Assembly: GCF_001675165.1 (NCBI RefSeq)
Contig: NZ_LROS01000022.1
Location: 124,001-188,000 of the forward strand
Direction: 5' to 3'
Origin: Clostridium ragsdalei P11
GTDB lineage: Bacteria; Bacillota; Clostridia; Clostridiales; Clostridiaceae
Length of the DNA stretch: 64,000 nucleotides
Shown: positions 9,177 to 18,819 of the stretch, piece by piece
Layout of the letters: the number at the start of each line of letters is the position of its first letter
Position numbering within the stretch: the stretch's first letter is position 1
The notes under the pieces: generated by a model
Seen by the model: only the letters and a program-made list of their open reading frames with translations
Told to the model about the DNA's origin: nothing
The model's database searches: none
Program-made: the position numbers and the translations under genes

Positions 9177-11033
9177 TTAATTTTCATCTATTATATAAGG
9201 CACTGTAACTATTGCTATATTTCTTCTTTTAAGAAGAATAGTTTTAATCAATAATGCAGTTTGATTGTGCAAAATATTTCCCCACCATTTAGTAACTACA
9301 AATTGTGGAAGTACAACAGTTATTGTATCCTTAGGTCCTGCAGCATACTCTTCAGAATCTATAAACTTTGCAAGAGGCTTTATAATACTTCTATAAGGAG
9401 ATTTTTTCACTATTATAGGTATACCTATATTATATTCATTCCATTTCTTTAAAAGTTTATTAGTCACCTCATCATCTACAGAAACGTGAAATATTATTAT
9501 ATTCTCAGATATAGTTCTAGCATAATTTAAAGCTTTCAGAAAAGATTTATTTAAGGTATCTATAGGTACTATTACGTATCTCTTTTGCCCCTCAAAACTT
9601 ACCTTCTCATATTTTCTCAGCTCATCCATTGAAAGCCTCAGCTGCTGTGCAACTTTTAAGTAATGTCTTTTTATCTTTTCCATGGTATATACAATTATAG
9701 GTATAAGTATGAAAACTACCCACGCACCACGAGTAAACCTAGTAACTCCTATAATAATAGTTGTAACAAAAGTTAACACTCCACCTAATCCATTTATAAA
9801 TGCCTTGTGTTTCCATCCGTTTATTTTAATTTTAGTCCACCTTTTGAACATACCGCACTGAGATAAAGTAAATGATATAAACACTCCTACAGCATAAAGT
9901 CCTAGCAAATAATGGGTATCTCCTTTAAATATTATAACTAATATAGCAGCTAGCAAACCAAGCATTATTATACCATTGGAATAATTAAGTCTTTTACCAC
10001 GTTTTGCAAACTGTCTTGGGGCATATCCATCTTTAGCCATAAGAGCAAGTAACAGCGGAAGTCCTGCAAAAGCAGTATTACATGCCATAACAAGTATAAT
10101 GGCTGTAGCTGCCTGAATTATATAAAATAAAACTCCTCCATTAAATACCTGCCACGAAATCTGAGCAACTACAGTTACATTAGAATTTGGAACAGCATGA
10201 TAAAGTGTAGCCAAATAGGAAATTCCCCCAAACATTAAAAGTACTATAAAAGCTAAAAGCATTAACACAATCTTAGCATTTTTCTGTGATGGTTCCCTAA
10301 AGTTTGGAACTCCATTACTTACAGCTTCCACACCTGTTAAAGCCGTACACCCTGCTGCAAAAGCCTTTAAAAATAGAAATATAGTTATAGTTCCAGAAAC
10401 ATCAGGTATCTTATAACTGGATTTAGGTACATACCCCATAAAATTTATTTTTATTATTCCCCATATAAGCATAACTAATATTAAAAATATAAATATATAA
10501 GTTGGAACTCCAAATACCTTTGAAGATTCTCTTATGCCCTTTAAATTTCCAATTACTAAAAGCGTTATAAGCACTAGAGTTATAGTAACCGTGTGTGGAA
10601 GCAGGGATGGTATTGCTGAAGTTATAGCAGCAGTTCCTGCTGAAGCACTTACTGCTACAGTCAATATATAATCAATAATTAATGAAGCTCCTGCCACAAG
10701 ACCAGCGGTTGTCCCTAAATTATCTGTTGCTACAATATAAGAACCTCCACCACCTGGATAGGCATCTATAGTTTGTCTATATGAAAATATAAGCATAAAC
10801 AATAAAAATATAATGCATAGTGAAGCATAGAGCATATATCTATAGGACAAAAGCCCCATAACCGGCATAAGTATCAATAATATTTCTTCTCCAGCATAGG
10901 CTACAGAGGAGATGGCGTCACTTGACATTATTGGCAGTCCCCAAAATACATTGAATTTTTCACCTTTTAATTCCTCGGTTTTTAAGCTTTTACCTATAAG
11001 AGCATTTGATACATTTCCTAAATTTAAATTCAT
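9177..11033 (-). CDS. kimA: KimA-type potassium importer (APC superfamily)
   Basis: Membrane protein of 618 residues: about 12 helices with the APC core (MSSDAISSVAYAGEEILLIL, YPGGGGSYIV) and a C-terminal soluble domain with PQFVVTKWWGNILHNQTALL. These blocks closely match my memory of B. subtilis KimA (formerly YdaO), a high-affinity K+/H+ symporter, rather than an amino acid permease. The neighbouring kdp operon supports a K+ role. Start: ATG at 11033, six bases after GGGGGTG; the longer frame only adds a GTG codon and two residues. I found no c-di-AMP riboswitch upstream, unlike in B. subtilis. Confidence 0.82.
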   Translation of the reverse strand: MNLNLGNVSNALIGKSLKTEELKGEKFNVFWGLPIMSSDAISSVAYAGEEILLILMPVMGLLSYRYMLYASLCIIFLLFMLIFSYRQTIDAYPGGGGSYIVATDNLGTTAGLVAGASLIIDYILTVAVSASAGTAAITSAIPSLLPHTVTITLVLITLLVIGNLKGIRESSKVFGVPTYIFIFLILVMLIWGIIKINFMGYVPKSSYKIPDVSGTITIFLFLKAFAAGCTALTGVEAVSNGVPNFREPSQKNAKIVLMLLAFIVLLMFGGISYLATLYHAVPNSNVTVVAQISWQVFNGGVLFYIIQAATAIILVMACNTAFAGLPLLLALMAKDGYAPRQFAKRGKRLNYSNGIIMLGLLAAILVIIFKGDTHYLLGLYAVGVFISFTLSQCGMFKRWTKIKINGWKHKAFINGLGGVLTFVTTIIIGVTRFTRGAWVVFILIPIIVYTMEKIKRHYLKVAQQLRLSMDELRKYEKVSFEGQKRYVIVPIDTLNKSFLKALNYARTISENIIIFHVSVDDEVTNKLLKKWNEYNIGIPIIVKKSPYRSIIKPLAKFIDSEEYAAGPKDTITVVLPQFVVTKWWGNILHNQTALLIKTILLKRRNIAIVTVPYIIDEN

Positions 11034-11061
11034 TTTTAACACCCCCTAAACGTAAATTAAA

Positions 11062-11120
11062 TATCTCAACTTTCGCACATACGAAATTAACTTAATATAA
11101 AAATATTGCGAAAGTTAAGT
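11062..11120. repeat. Inverted repeat with AACTTTCGCA arms (MITE-like remnant)
   Basis: Arms AACTTTCGCA and TGCGAAAGTT enclose an A/T-rich spacer just upstream of kimA. The 16-mer TATCTCAACTTTCGCA occurs again exactly at 27370-27385, also followed by AAAATATTGCGA. Two matching edges at unrelated genes suggest remnants of one small mobile element. No ORF inside. Confidence 0.55.
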
Positions 11121-11376
11121 TAAATATATTAATAAACCCCTTGTCAAAAGTTGATTTCTTAATTTTGATTTTACTATACTACCACCTTGAACATAAATTT
11201 TGAGTTAAGATTGTACTTGCCTGTATAAAGATTCTATAAAGATTTTATTTTAAAGCTTATGAATACATTTTCATAATTTCATTTCATCTCGAACTTACAG
11301 AAGACTTAAATTTTTGCAAATATTTTTTATCCATGCACAGATAAACAGAGTTCTTGGTATCAGATAAAATAAATGA

Positions 11377-11406
11377 GCTGACACACTAATTAATTAGTGT
11401 ATCAGC
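11377..11406 (-). terminator. Terminator hairpin of the nucleoside ABC operon
   Basis: Near-perfect palindrome GCTGACACACTAATT / AATTAGTGTATCAGC, about 90 bases after the last permease gene on the minus strand and followed there by a T-rich stretch. Confidence 0.7.
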
Positions 11407-11494
11407 CTGTTTAAGAAGTATATATGTTTTTAAATAGTCGATAATTGATAGTGGAAATTTATGGATAATTTTCTTACGCTAACACTTTAAAAAA

Positions 11495-12427
11495 TTACCT
11501 TTCTTCCCTTGAATAGGAAATACCTAACGCTTTAGGCATAGCTGAAGGTCTACTTTTAGTTTCTCTAGTTGTAAAAATTAGAACTACAAAAGTAAAAATA
11601 TAAGGAAGCATTTGTAGTATATATGTAGGAATAACAAAACCAAAAGCCTGAAGGTGAAGGCCCAGTGAACTTATAATTCCAAAAATATAAGCTCCTACTA
11701 CAGCACGAATTGGATCCCACAATGCAAATATCACAAGGGCTATGGCAATCCATCCCCGCCCTGCTGTCATATTTTCACTCCATGAAGGAGAATAAGCAAG
11801 AGATATATAGGCACCCCCTGCCCCGGACAGCATACCACCTAAAATTACACATAGATACCTTACTAAAAAAACATTTATTCCTGCAGCATCTGCAGCAGCA
11901 GGATTTTCTCCAACAGCTCTCAGTATAAGCCCAGATTTAGTTTTATAAAGCACAAACCATATTGCAAAAACCAGTATAAAACTCAAATACACCAAGAGAT
12001 CATTTTTGAAGAGTATTGTCCCTATCACTGGTATTTTACTTAAAAGCGGAATATCTATAGCCTTAAATGAAGCAGCTGGAAGAGCTCCTATGTAGGATTT
12101 CCCAAGATAGGCACTAAGTCCAGTTCCAAATATAGTAAGTGCCACACCACTGGCTACCTGATTAGCTTTTAACTTTATAGTGAGGACAGCATGAAAAAAT
12201 GCTAAAGCCGCACCAGCCACAATTCCTGCTATAAATCCCAGCCATTGATTTTTAGTATGAATACTAACTATAAATCCTGTTACAGCACCTACAAGCATCA
12301 TGCCTTCTACACCTAAATTCATTACTCCTGATCTCTCTGTCAAAAGTTCTCCAAGACAAGCATATAATAAAGGCGTTCCTGCAATAACTCCCGCTGCAAA
12401 CACTGAAATTATAAAAGTACTATTCAT
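11495..12427 (-). CDS. Nucleoside ABC transporter permease (second permease)
   Basis: Membrane protein of 310 residues with about eight to ten helices, of the BPD_transp_2 type (LTERSGVMNLGVEGMMLVGA near the N-terminus; GENPAAADAAGINV cytoplasmic loop). With the genes upstream it makes a BMP-type importer like NupNOPQ for purine nucleosides. It starts four bases after the previous permease, so translation is probably coupled. The substrate is inferred from the family. Confidence 0.85.
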   Translation of the reverse strand: MNSTFIISVFAAGVIAGTPLLYACLGELLTERSGVMNLGVEGMMLVGAVTGFIVSIHTKNQWLGFIAGIVAGAALAFFHAVLTIKLKANQVASGVALTIFGTGLSAYLGKSYIGALPAASFKAIDIPLLSKIPVIGTILFKNDLLVYLSFILVFAIWFVLYKTKSGLILRAVGENPAAADAAGINVFLVRYLCVILGGMLSGAGGAYISLAYSPSWSENMTAGRGWIAIALVIFALWDPIRAVVGAYIFGIISSLGLHLQAFGFVIPTYILQMLPYIFTFVVLIFTTRETKSRPSAMPKALGISYSREER

Positions 12428-12431
12428 GTTA

Positions 12432-13502
12432 TCAAGCTTCCTTTCTCACTAATTTATACTTGAGTAATATTTCGCTCCCCAGTACGAAAAGTAATATGGC
12501 ACCTTGAAACATTAAAACCATACTTAATGAAAAGCCTGATGTTTGCAAATTATATCCGCCTACAAAAAGACCTCCCATAAAGAAAGAAACTATAACTATT
12601 CCTAAAGGACTAAGTCTTGCCAAAAGCGCAATTATAACCGCTGTATATCCATATCCAGGTGATATATTCTGTTGAAGTTTATGGATAACTCCTGATACCT
12701 CTACCATTCCTGCAATCCCTGCAATTCCTCCACTTATAAACATAACAATTAAAATATTTCGAACATAATTCATACCTGCATAGATTGCAGTGCTTTTATT
12801 ACCGCCGCTTACCCGTATCTCATAACCCCATCTAGAATACTTCAAAACAATAAACATCAACACTGCTATTCCTATTCCAATAAATAGACCTATATTTATA
12901 TCTGTATTACCAAAGGAAGTTAAAGTTGCACTTTTAGAAAAAGTGGCACTTACGGGAAAATTTTTGCCCTTTGGATCTTTCCAAGGTCCAAATACCAAAT
13001 ATTGAACCCATAAAATAGCTATATAATTGAGAAGTAATGTAGTTATGGTTTCATTTATGTTTAAAAATGCCTTTGGAATTGCTGCAACCATTGACCATAA
13101 TCCACCTGCTATAAAACCTGCTATCATCATAAGTGGCAGCAATTCATAGGCTGGCATGTTTGGAAAAGATAGTGCAGCCCAAGAAGCCCCAAATGCTCCC
13201 ATGAAAAACTGACCTTCAGCGCCTATATTCCAGAGCTGCATACGAAAAGCTAGTGATACTCCAAGAGAGGTAAGCATAAGTGGTATAGATTTCGCTACAG
13301 TTTCTGAAAGCCCATAAGTTGAACCAAAAGCACCAGAAAATATTTGGGAACATACATCTATAGGATCATTTCCAGTAATAGCAATGATAATAGCTGAAAA
13401 TACAATTCCACCAATTACAGATATAATAGAAACCATTACCTTTTTCATCATAGAACAGGAGTCCGTCTTTTTTAGTTTCCACCCTTTAAGCACGTTAATC
13501 AC
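12432..13502 (-). CDS. Nucleoside ABC transporter permease (first permease)
   Basis: Membrane permease of 356 residues, same family as its downstream partner (SLGVSLAFRMQLWNIGAEGQFF; VSGGNKSTAIYAGMN). It starts at GTG and overlaps the ATPase gene by eight bases; AAGGAG lies seven bases upstream inside that gene, so the GTG start is well placed. The two different permeases should form the heterodimeric channel. Confidence 0.86.
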   Translation of the reverse strand: MINVLKGWKLKKTDSCSMMKKVMVSIISVIGGIVFSAIIIAITGNDPIDVCSQIFSGAFGSTYGLSETVAKSIPLMLTSLGVSLAFRMQLWNIGAEGQFFMGAFGASWAALSFPNMPAYELLPLMMIAGFIAGGLWSMVAAIPKAFLNINETITTLLLNYIAILWVQYLVFGPWKDPKGKNFPVSATFSKSATLTSFGNTDINIGLFIGIGIAVLMFIVLKYSRWGYEIRVSGGNKSTAIYAGMNYVRNILIVMFISGGIAGIAGMVEVSGVIHKLQQNISPGYGYTAVIIALLARLSPLGIVIVSFFMGGLFVGGYNLQTSGFSLSMVLMFQGAILLFVLGSEILLKYKLVRKEA

Positions 13503-15012
13503 TGTAATTCTCCTTTCTACTTCCAGACATCATTAGTCCAATAGATTCCATAGTAACCTCCGATGAATCTACTATTCCCATAATAGAGCCTTCATGCAAA
13601 ACACAAATCCTATCTGAAAGCTGTATTAAATCTTCCAGTTCTTCAGAAATGAGAAGAATTGCTCTACCTTTATTTCTTTCATCTATTAAAAGTTTTTTTA
13701 TATATTCTGAGGCACCTATATCAAGTCCTCTAAAAGGATATGCTAAAACAATAAGATTTGGATTTGACTGTATTTCTCTGGCTAAAAGAAGCTTTTGCAT
13801 ATTTCCCCCTGACATGGTTTTCACAGGAGTATTCAAAGAAGCTATCTTGATATGAAACTTTTCTATTATATTAACTGTGTTATCATACACTTTTCTCCAG
13901 TTAATATGATATCCTGGCATCCTTCGATAATTTTCAAGTATCATGTTTTCGCAAGCATTCATGTCAGCTACAAGACCTACAGTCATCCTATCTTCTGGTA
14001 CATAACTTATTCCCTTATCTATAAATTTCCTTCTGCTTTCATTTATACAATTTGCTTCATTTAAGAATATATTTCCTTCTTTTATTGGTGTCAAACCTGA
14101 AATAACTTCTGCCAACTCCTTCTGACCATTGTCATCAATACCTGCAACTCCAAATATTTCTCCTTCATGTACGCTAAATGATATATTTTTTAGTTTTACA
14201 GATCCACTTTTGTCCTCTGAACACACATCTTTTAATTCTAAAATTTTCTTTCCATTTGATACTGCTTTTTTACTGGAAACATGTACTATATTTCCGCCCA
14301 CCATCATTTTCGCCATATCTTTTTCTTTAACATCTTTTGTGTTAAAAGTACCCATGGATTTTCCATCACGCAGCACTGTAATTCTATTGGTATTTTCCAT
14401 TACTTCTCTCATTTTATGTGATATCACTATAATGGATTTTCCCTTTTTAGCTAAAATGCCCAGTGTTTTATAAAGTGATTCCCCTTCCTTAGGGGTAAGT
14501 ACTGCTGTAGGTTCATCCATTATAAGTATTTTTGCACCATGCATAAGTGCTTTTACAATTTCAACCTTTTGTTGTTCTCCTACTGTGAGTTGCCATATTT
14601 TAGCTTTAGGGTTTACATAAAGTCCATATTCTTGAGCATTTTTTTCAATTTCATCTTCAATATATTTCTTATTGTAAATTTCTTTTAAATTTCTAAGTCC
14701 TAACATTATGTTTTCTGCCACAGTAAAAGCTCTTACTAATTTAAAATGCTGATGTACCATACCTATACCACAAGTTATGGCATCTTTAGGAGAGTTGAAT
14801 TCAACATTTTTCCCATTTATCTTTATTTCACCGCTATCTGGTTTATATAGACCTGTTAATATATTCATAAGTGTACTTTTGCCTGCTCCATTCTCACCTA
14901 AAAGAGCATGAATTTCTCCAGCATTTAATGAAAATGAGATTTTATCATTAACTGCTATTCCTGAAAATTCTTTTGAAATATTAGTCATTTCAACTATAGG
15001 TTGTTTCTCCAT
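13495..15012 (-). CDS. Nucleoside ABC transporter ATPase, two nucleotide-binding domains
   Basis: Cytoplasmic ATPase of 505 residues with two ABC domains in tandem. The first has Walker A GENGAGKST, signature LTVGEQQKVE and Walker B LIMDEPT. The second is degenerate in Walker A (AGIDDNGQKE) but keeps the MSGGNMQK signature, the usual state in this sugar/nucleoside ATPase family. GGGAGTGAT precedes the ATG. It powers uptake with the two permeases and the BMP lipoprotein. Confidence 0.9.
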   Translation of the reverse strand: MEKQPIVEMTNISKEFSGIAVNDKISFSLNAGEIHALLGENGAGKSTLMNILTGLYKPDSGEIKINGKNVEFNSPKDAITCGIGMVHQHFKLVRAFTVAENIMLGLRNLKEIYNKKYIEDEIEKNAQEYGLYVNPKAKIWQLTVGEQQKVEIVKALMHGAKILIMDEPTAVLTPKEGESLYKTLGILAKKGKSIIVISHKMREVMENTNRITVLRDGKSMGTFNTKDVKEKDMAKMMVGGNIVHVSSKKAVSNGKKILELKDVCSEDKSGSVKLKNISFSVHEGEIFGVAGIDDNGQKELAEVISGLTPIKEGNIFLNEANCINESRRKFIDKGISYVPEDRMTVGLVADMNACENMILENYRRMPGYHINWRKVYDNTVNIIEKFHIKIASLNTPVKTMSGGNMQKLLLAREIQSNPNLIVLAYPFRGLDIGASEYIKKLLIDERNKGRAILLISEELEDLIQLSDRICVLHEGSIMGIVDSSEVTMESIGLMMSGSRKENYSD

Positions 15013-15082
15013 ATTATCACTCCCAACCTTTAAAGTTTACATACCGACTCATTTAAAAGCCGGTATGCAAAAATAATATATT

Positions 15083-16189
15083 CTATTTAGAGATTGTTCC
15101 TTCAACGCCCTTTACAAACCAGTTAATAGAAAGCATTTGTTCATCAGTAAGTTTTTGTCCTTTAGCAACCTTTAAGTTACCAGCTTGATCATATATTGGT
15201 CCTTCAAATACATTTAACTTATTATCTATAATGTTCTGCCTCTGTTTTGAAATAAGTGACTTTACATCATCTTTTACCATTGGACCAAAAGGACCTATAT
15301 CAACTATTGCGTTATCTTTAATTCCACCCCAGTATTGTCCAGGTTTCCAGGTACCATTAGCTACAGCTTTAACAGTCTTGACATAATAAGGTCCCCAATT
15401 CCATATTGATCCTCCAAGCACTGCCTTTGGAGCTTTTGACCTCATATCAGAACTAAAACCAATCCCATATACCCCTCTTTCCTGGGCAGCCTGCATTACA
15501 GTAGTAGAATCAAGATGCATTGCAAGTACATCAGCCCCCGCATCTATCAAACTATTAGTTGCAGTTTTTTCAGTAGCAGGATCACTCCATGAATTAGTAT
15601 AAACTACTTTAACTTTTACATTTGGATTTACTGATTGTGCTCCCAAAGTAAAGGCATCAATATTTCTTACAATTTCAGGTATTGAAAACGGAGCCACAAA
15701 TCCAATTACATTACTCTTTGTATTCTTACCTGCCAGAATACCTGAAAGATATCTTCCTTCATAATCACGTCCAGCATATGTTCCTAGATTGTTTGACGTT
15801 TTGTATCCAGTACAATGCATAAAAACTACATTTGGAAATTTTTTTGCTACATTAACCATATAATCCATGTATCCATAAGTTGTTCCAAATATAACCTTAT
15901 TGCCTTTTTGGGCAAGCTGTGTAAATACTTTCTCTGAGTCTGCTGTTTCAGGTACATTGTCCACATATGTTACTTCTGCGTTTGGCATATTAGCAGCTAG
16001 ATACTTTCTTCCTTGATCCTGAGCATAATTCCATCCTGTATCCCCTATAGGTCCTTCATAAACAAAAGCTACTTTAATCTTTTTGTTGTCAGAAGTTGCT
16101 TTTTTGTTACTCTGACATCCTACTATCAAGGTAGATAGTACAAGGATAGCACATAATAAAATTGAACTGCCCTTCCTTATTTTCTTCAT
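15083..16189 (-). CDS. BMP-family nucleoside-binding lipoprotein
   Basis: Extracellular binding protein of 368 residues: lipoprotein signal with lipobox LIVGC, then a BMP/PnrA periplasmic-binding fold (DTGWNYAQDQGR, FVAPFSIPEIVRNIDAF, AGADVLAMHLDSTT). Family members bind purine nucleosides; some bind other ligands, so guanosine/inosine uptake is an inference. The ATG at 16189 is eight bases after GGGGG; an ATG two codons upstream sits too close. First gene of its operon, 70 bases before the ATPase. Confidence 0.88.
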   Translation of the reverse strand: MKKIRKGSSILLCAILVLSTLIVGCQSNKKATSDNKKIKVAFVYEGPIGDTGWNYAQDQGRKYLAANMPNAEVTYVDNVPETADSEKVFTQLAQKGNKVIFGTTYGYMDYMVNVAKKFPNVVFMHCTGYKTSNNLGTYAGRDYEGRYLSGILAGKNTKSNVIGFVAPFSIPEIVRNIDAFTLGAQSVNPNVKVKVVYTNSWSDPATEKTATNSLIDAGADVLAMHLDSTTVMQAAQERGVYGIGFSSDMRSKAPKAVLGGSIWNWGPYYVKTVKAVANGTWKPGQYWGGIKDNAIVDIGPFGPMVKDDVKSLISKQRQNIIDNKLNVFEGPIYDQAGNLKVAKGQKLTDEQMLSINWFVKGVEGTISK

Positions 16190-16300
16190 AATCATTTCCC
16201 CCTATTTTAATTGTTAGTGTAAAGTTTTTTACACCATTTATTTAATTTCTACATTTTTTATACCCTTAAAAATATAGATTATAACCTTTATTTAATATGA

Positions 16301-16345
16301 AAATAAGGCCAAGCTTTATTTAATTTAATAAAGATTGACCTTATT
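16301..16345. terminator. Bidirectional hairpin terminator
   Basis: Arms AAATAAGGCCAAGCTTTATT and AATAAAGATTGACCTTATTT pair with few mismatches around TAATT and are flanked by A/T runs on both strands. It can end transcripts coming from the tetronate operon on the minus strand. Confidence 0.6.
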
Positions 16346-16380
16346 TTTATATACTCAGTCAATTGATATCCATCTCTTTT

Positions 16381-16513
16381 ATAAACAGATTTCTAAGCAT
16401 CAGATGGAGTTTTGACTCCACCTGATGCTTAGAAATCGTTATCCAGAGACGTAGCTGCTCTTTACTCCCACTTGGAGACGTGAGAGTATTAGAGCAGGTA
16501 GTCATCGGATAAA
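16381..16513 (-). repeat. Dispersed hairpin repeat, copy B
   Basis: Read on the minus strand it begins TTTATCCGATGACTACC and ends AAATCTGTTTAT, matching copy A at 8618-8805. It holds a near-perfect 22-bp hairpin at 16389-16435 (arms ATTTCTAAGCATCAG and CTGATGCTTAGAAAT) and a second imperfect hairpin (GCTGCTCTTTACTC / GAGAGTATTAGAGCAG). It lies 80 bases after the TIM-like gene. Confidence 0.75.
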
Positions 16514-16592
16514 AAGTGGATACATTTACATGACTTTATAATATTCTTTTTTGGCTTTTTCGTCAATATATAGAAAAATAATTTTCAAACTA

Positions 16593-17354
16593 TTATACTA
16601 GAGCTGAACTAACTATACTCTTGAAGTTTTCTATCTTTAAACCAAATCTTCCAATAAACAATCCATCAATATCTTTTTGTTTCATGAGCAATTTAGAACT
16701 TTCAGGACTAACAGATCCTCCATATATAATTCTTATAGAATTTCCAACTTCTTCTCCATATTCATTTATTATAAAATTCCTCATAAATTCATGCATATTT
16801 TGAACATATTCCGGACTTGCTGCCTGCTGCTTTCCTATTGCCCAAACTGGCTCATAAGCTAGTATAACCTTTTTCATTTCCTCTCTGCTTAAACCGTCCA
16901 AAGCCCATAATATTTGAGTTTTTAACCTTATGCTTCCAAATTCATTGTCTAGATCATCTTGAGTCTCTCCGATGCAAACTATAGGTACGAAGCCATATTT
17001 AAAACTAAGTTTTACTTTTCTATTCACTATTTCATCTGTTTCATTAAAAAACTTTCTTCGCTCAGCATGTCCAATCTCTGTATACTGGCATTTTAAGTCC
17101 TTTAACACTTGAGGTGGTACTTCCCCTGTATAAGCTCCTTTTTCTGCAAAACACATATTTTGAGCTCCCCATCCAATCTTGCTTCCTTCTAAAATATCTT
17201 TTAGAAAGCTTATCATTGGAAATGTAGGTAATATAAATATTTCTACCGAATCCATATTTCCTAAATTATCTTTTATCTGTTTGGCTAAATCCACGCCATC
17301 TTTTATGGAATTAACATGCATTTTCCAGCTTGTTCCTATAATCTTTTTTCTCAT
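16593..17354 (-). CDS. TIM-barrel isomerase, EryH/LerI-like tetrulose-phosphate isomerase candidate
   Basis: Triosephosphate-isomerase family protein of 253 residues with Lys11, His96 and Glu168 in place (WKM, IGHAERR, AYEPVWAIG). Signature positions differ from glycolytic TIM: GTSWKMH instead of GNWKMN, HAERR instead of HSERR, and DGLFIGRFGL instead of the usual VGGASL. As I recall, the GTSWKM and GLFIGR forms mark EryH, which interconverts L-erythrulose 1-phosphate and D-erythrulose 4-phosphate. Neighbours (tetronate kinase, PdxA2, EryI-like RpiB, transaldolase) fit. Plain TIM acting on DHAP remains possible. Start: ATG eight bases after GGAGG; a TTG upstream overlaps that site. Confidence 0.75.
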   Translation of the reverse strand: MRKKIIGTSWKMHVNSIKDGVDLAKQIKDNLGNMDSVEIFILPTFPMISFLKDILEGSKIGWGAQNMCFAEKGAYTGEVPPQVLKDLKCQYTEIGHAERRKFFNETDEIVNRKVKLSFKYGFVPIVCIGETQDDLDNEFGSIRLKTQILWALDGLSREEMKKVILAYEPVWAIGKQQAASPEYVQNMHEFMRNFIINEYGEEVGNSIRIIYGGSVSPESSKLLMKQKDIDGLFIGRFGLKIENFKSIVSSALV

Positions 17355-17374
17355 ACAAATTACCTCCAAATTTA

Positions 17375-18754
17375 CTACATACAGCTTCTACTCTTTGCTT
17401 TGCATTCCTCTTCATAAAAAATTCTATTTACAATTTTAATTGCAGTTGTATCGTCTCCTGTAAGTCCTCCCTTACCTACCACAGTCATTCCATTAAATTT
17501 GCTTCCTATTAATCTTCCTAAATCCGATTGTGGAATAACGTAGTCAATAAGTTCAATTCCGTCCACTCCAAGTGAAGCACAAACATACACCATAACATCT
17601 CCACCTGTCATATAAAGACCTACTATCTTTTCTTTCATTTTATCAAGAATTCTTCGTGTAATTTCTCCTATTCCTAAATTTATGTTATCTGCAGCTTCTT
17701 CAGAAGATATTCCGTACTTTTTACCTTCTTCCTTTAAATTAAGGACATCACCGCTTAAAGCTGTTTCTAACATTATTACCCTAGGTACATTACTTTCGTT
17801 TAAAATATTTACAACCTTTTCACTTACCCTTTTTATTTCTAAATCTGAAGCTTTTCCACCGCCTAATAAAAGCGGTGCTTTTACTGAAACCTGACAGGTA
17901 CCAGAAACATCCCTAAGCACTTTCATTTGTGAAACAGTAACTGATGATGCACTTCCTGCTACAACTAAAACTGTGCCACTACCATAAAATTCATTATCTT
18001 TTGTTTCCATTTTAACAGATTTCTTTATTACATTGGAATTAAATTTTTTAGCTCTAGCAAGTTGTTCTGTAAAGGGACCCGGGTCAACTGCAAGTACATT
18101 CCAATCAAGTTCTGTAACAGCACAAGCTACCATACTTACATCTTCTAAAGAAATTGCATCAACTAATAAAACTTCTGCTCCTTTATTTCTACTTTCAGTT
18201 AGTACTTTTTTAAGATTTTCTTTTCCTTTAAGTAATTCATCTAAGCCCACATGGCTTACTTTTCTCTTGGTCTGCTTAGCTATAAGCCTTGGGACATACG
18301 AATCTGTTACTGGAGTCCTAACGTCTTTTGCTACTGGAGTTTTAGATAATGGTACTCCATTAATTATAGAATATCCTCCAACCATAATACGATTTGATTG
18401 GGGCATAGAAGGAAGCATGACTGCAACAGTATCTGATCCTAATTCATCAAGCATAGCATCAATTTCAGTGCCTATATTTCCACGTAAAGTAGTATCTATT
18501 CTTTTAGAAAATTCCCTGATACCCATACGTTTCAAGTTTAAAGTAGCAATTTTTACTTTTTCCTTAGCTTTTTCTTTAGTTATACCACGACTATTAGTAC
18601 TTACAATAATTGCCTCATGATCTAAATTACAATTATCTGACATTGAACAATTTTCGTTAAAAAGCGCAGCAGTAGTAATTCCTGATCTTGCAAGCAATAC
18701 TCCAACAGTAGTAGCACCTGTCAAATCATCAGCTACAGCACCTATAATTGCCAT
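17375..18754 (-). CDS. DUF1537 four-carbon acid sugar kinase
   Basis: Cytoplasmic kinase of 459 residues: N-terminal SBD_N domain starting with IGAVADDLTGATTVG, and a C-terminal nucleotide-binding domain with VVGKGGLTGDDTTA. DUF1537 proteins phosphorylate four-carbon sugar acids (D-threonate, L-threonate, D-erythronate or oxo-tetronate). With a PdxA2-type dehydrogenase the likely route is tetronate to tetronate 4-phosphate to DHAP plus CO2. The long frame adds about 21 poor residues; the ATG at 18754 follows GGAGTGAAGGA and begins MAIIGAV. It is 65 bases after the MFS gene and 20 before the TIM-like gene. Confidence 0.88.
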   Translation of the reverse strand: MAIIGAVADDLTGATTVGVLLARSGITTAALFNENCSMSDNCNLDHEAIIVSTNSRGITKEKAKEKVKIATLNLKRMGIREFSKRIDTTLRGNIGTEIDAMLDELGSDTVAVMLPSMPQSNRIMVGGYSIINGVPLSKTPVAKDVRTPVTDSYVPRLIAKQTKRKVSHVGLDELLKGKENLKKVLTESRNKGAEVLLVDAISLEDVSMVACAVTELDWNVLAVDPGPFTEQLARAKKFNSNVIKKSVKMETKDNEFYGSGTVLVVAGSASSVTVSQMKVLRDVSGTCQVSVKAPLLLGGGKASDLEIKRVSEKVVNILNESNVPRVIMLETALSGDVLNLKEEGKKYGISSEEAADNINLGIGEITRRILDKMKEKIVGLYMTGGDVMVYVCASLGVDGIELIDYVIPQSDLGRLIGSKFNGMTVVGKGGLTGDDTTAIKIVNRIFYEEECKAKSRSCM

Positions 18755-18819
18755 TTCCTTCACTCCCCTTTGTGTAACACTGATATAAATAATTTTGTAA
18801 CATCTAATAAATTGCAAAT

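Larger units (their letters stand above)
11034..11494. other. Intergenic region between kimA and the ABC transporter
   Basis: It holds, on the minus strand, a possible kimA promoter (TTGACA at 11142-11147 with a weak -10 about 17 bases downstream), the AACTTTCGCA inverted repeat, a remnant of the dispersed repeat tail near 11338-11366 (ATAAACAGAGTTCTTGG), and the terminator hairpin at 11377-11406. No gene is seen. Confidence 0.5.

Noticed and set aside
11034-11494. c-di-AMP (ydaO) riboswitch upstream of kimA
   Set aside because: Expected from B. subtilis kimA, but I could not find its conserved blocks; only inverted repeats and a possible promoter were seen.
16593-17354. Main glycolytic triosephosphate isomerase
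   Set aside because: Not in a gapA-pgk-tpi-pgm context, and several signature positions differ from glycolytic TIM.
18033-18620. Plus-strand frame of 195 codons
   Set aside because: Antisense shadow of the DUF1537 kinase; no motif and no ribosome site.
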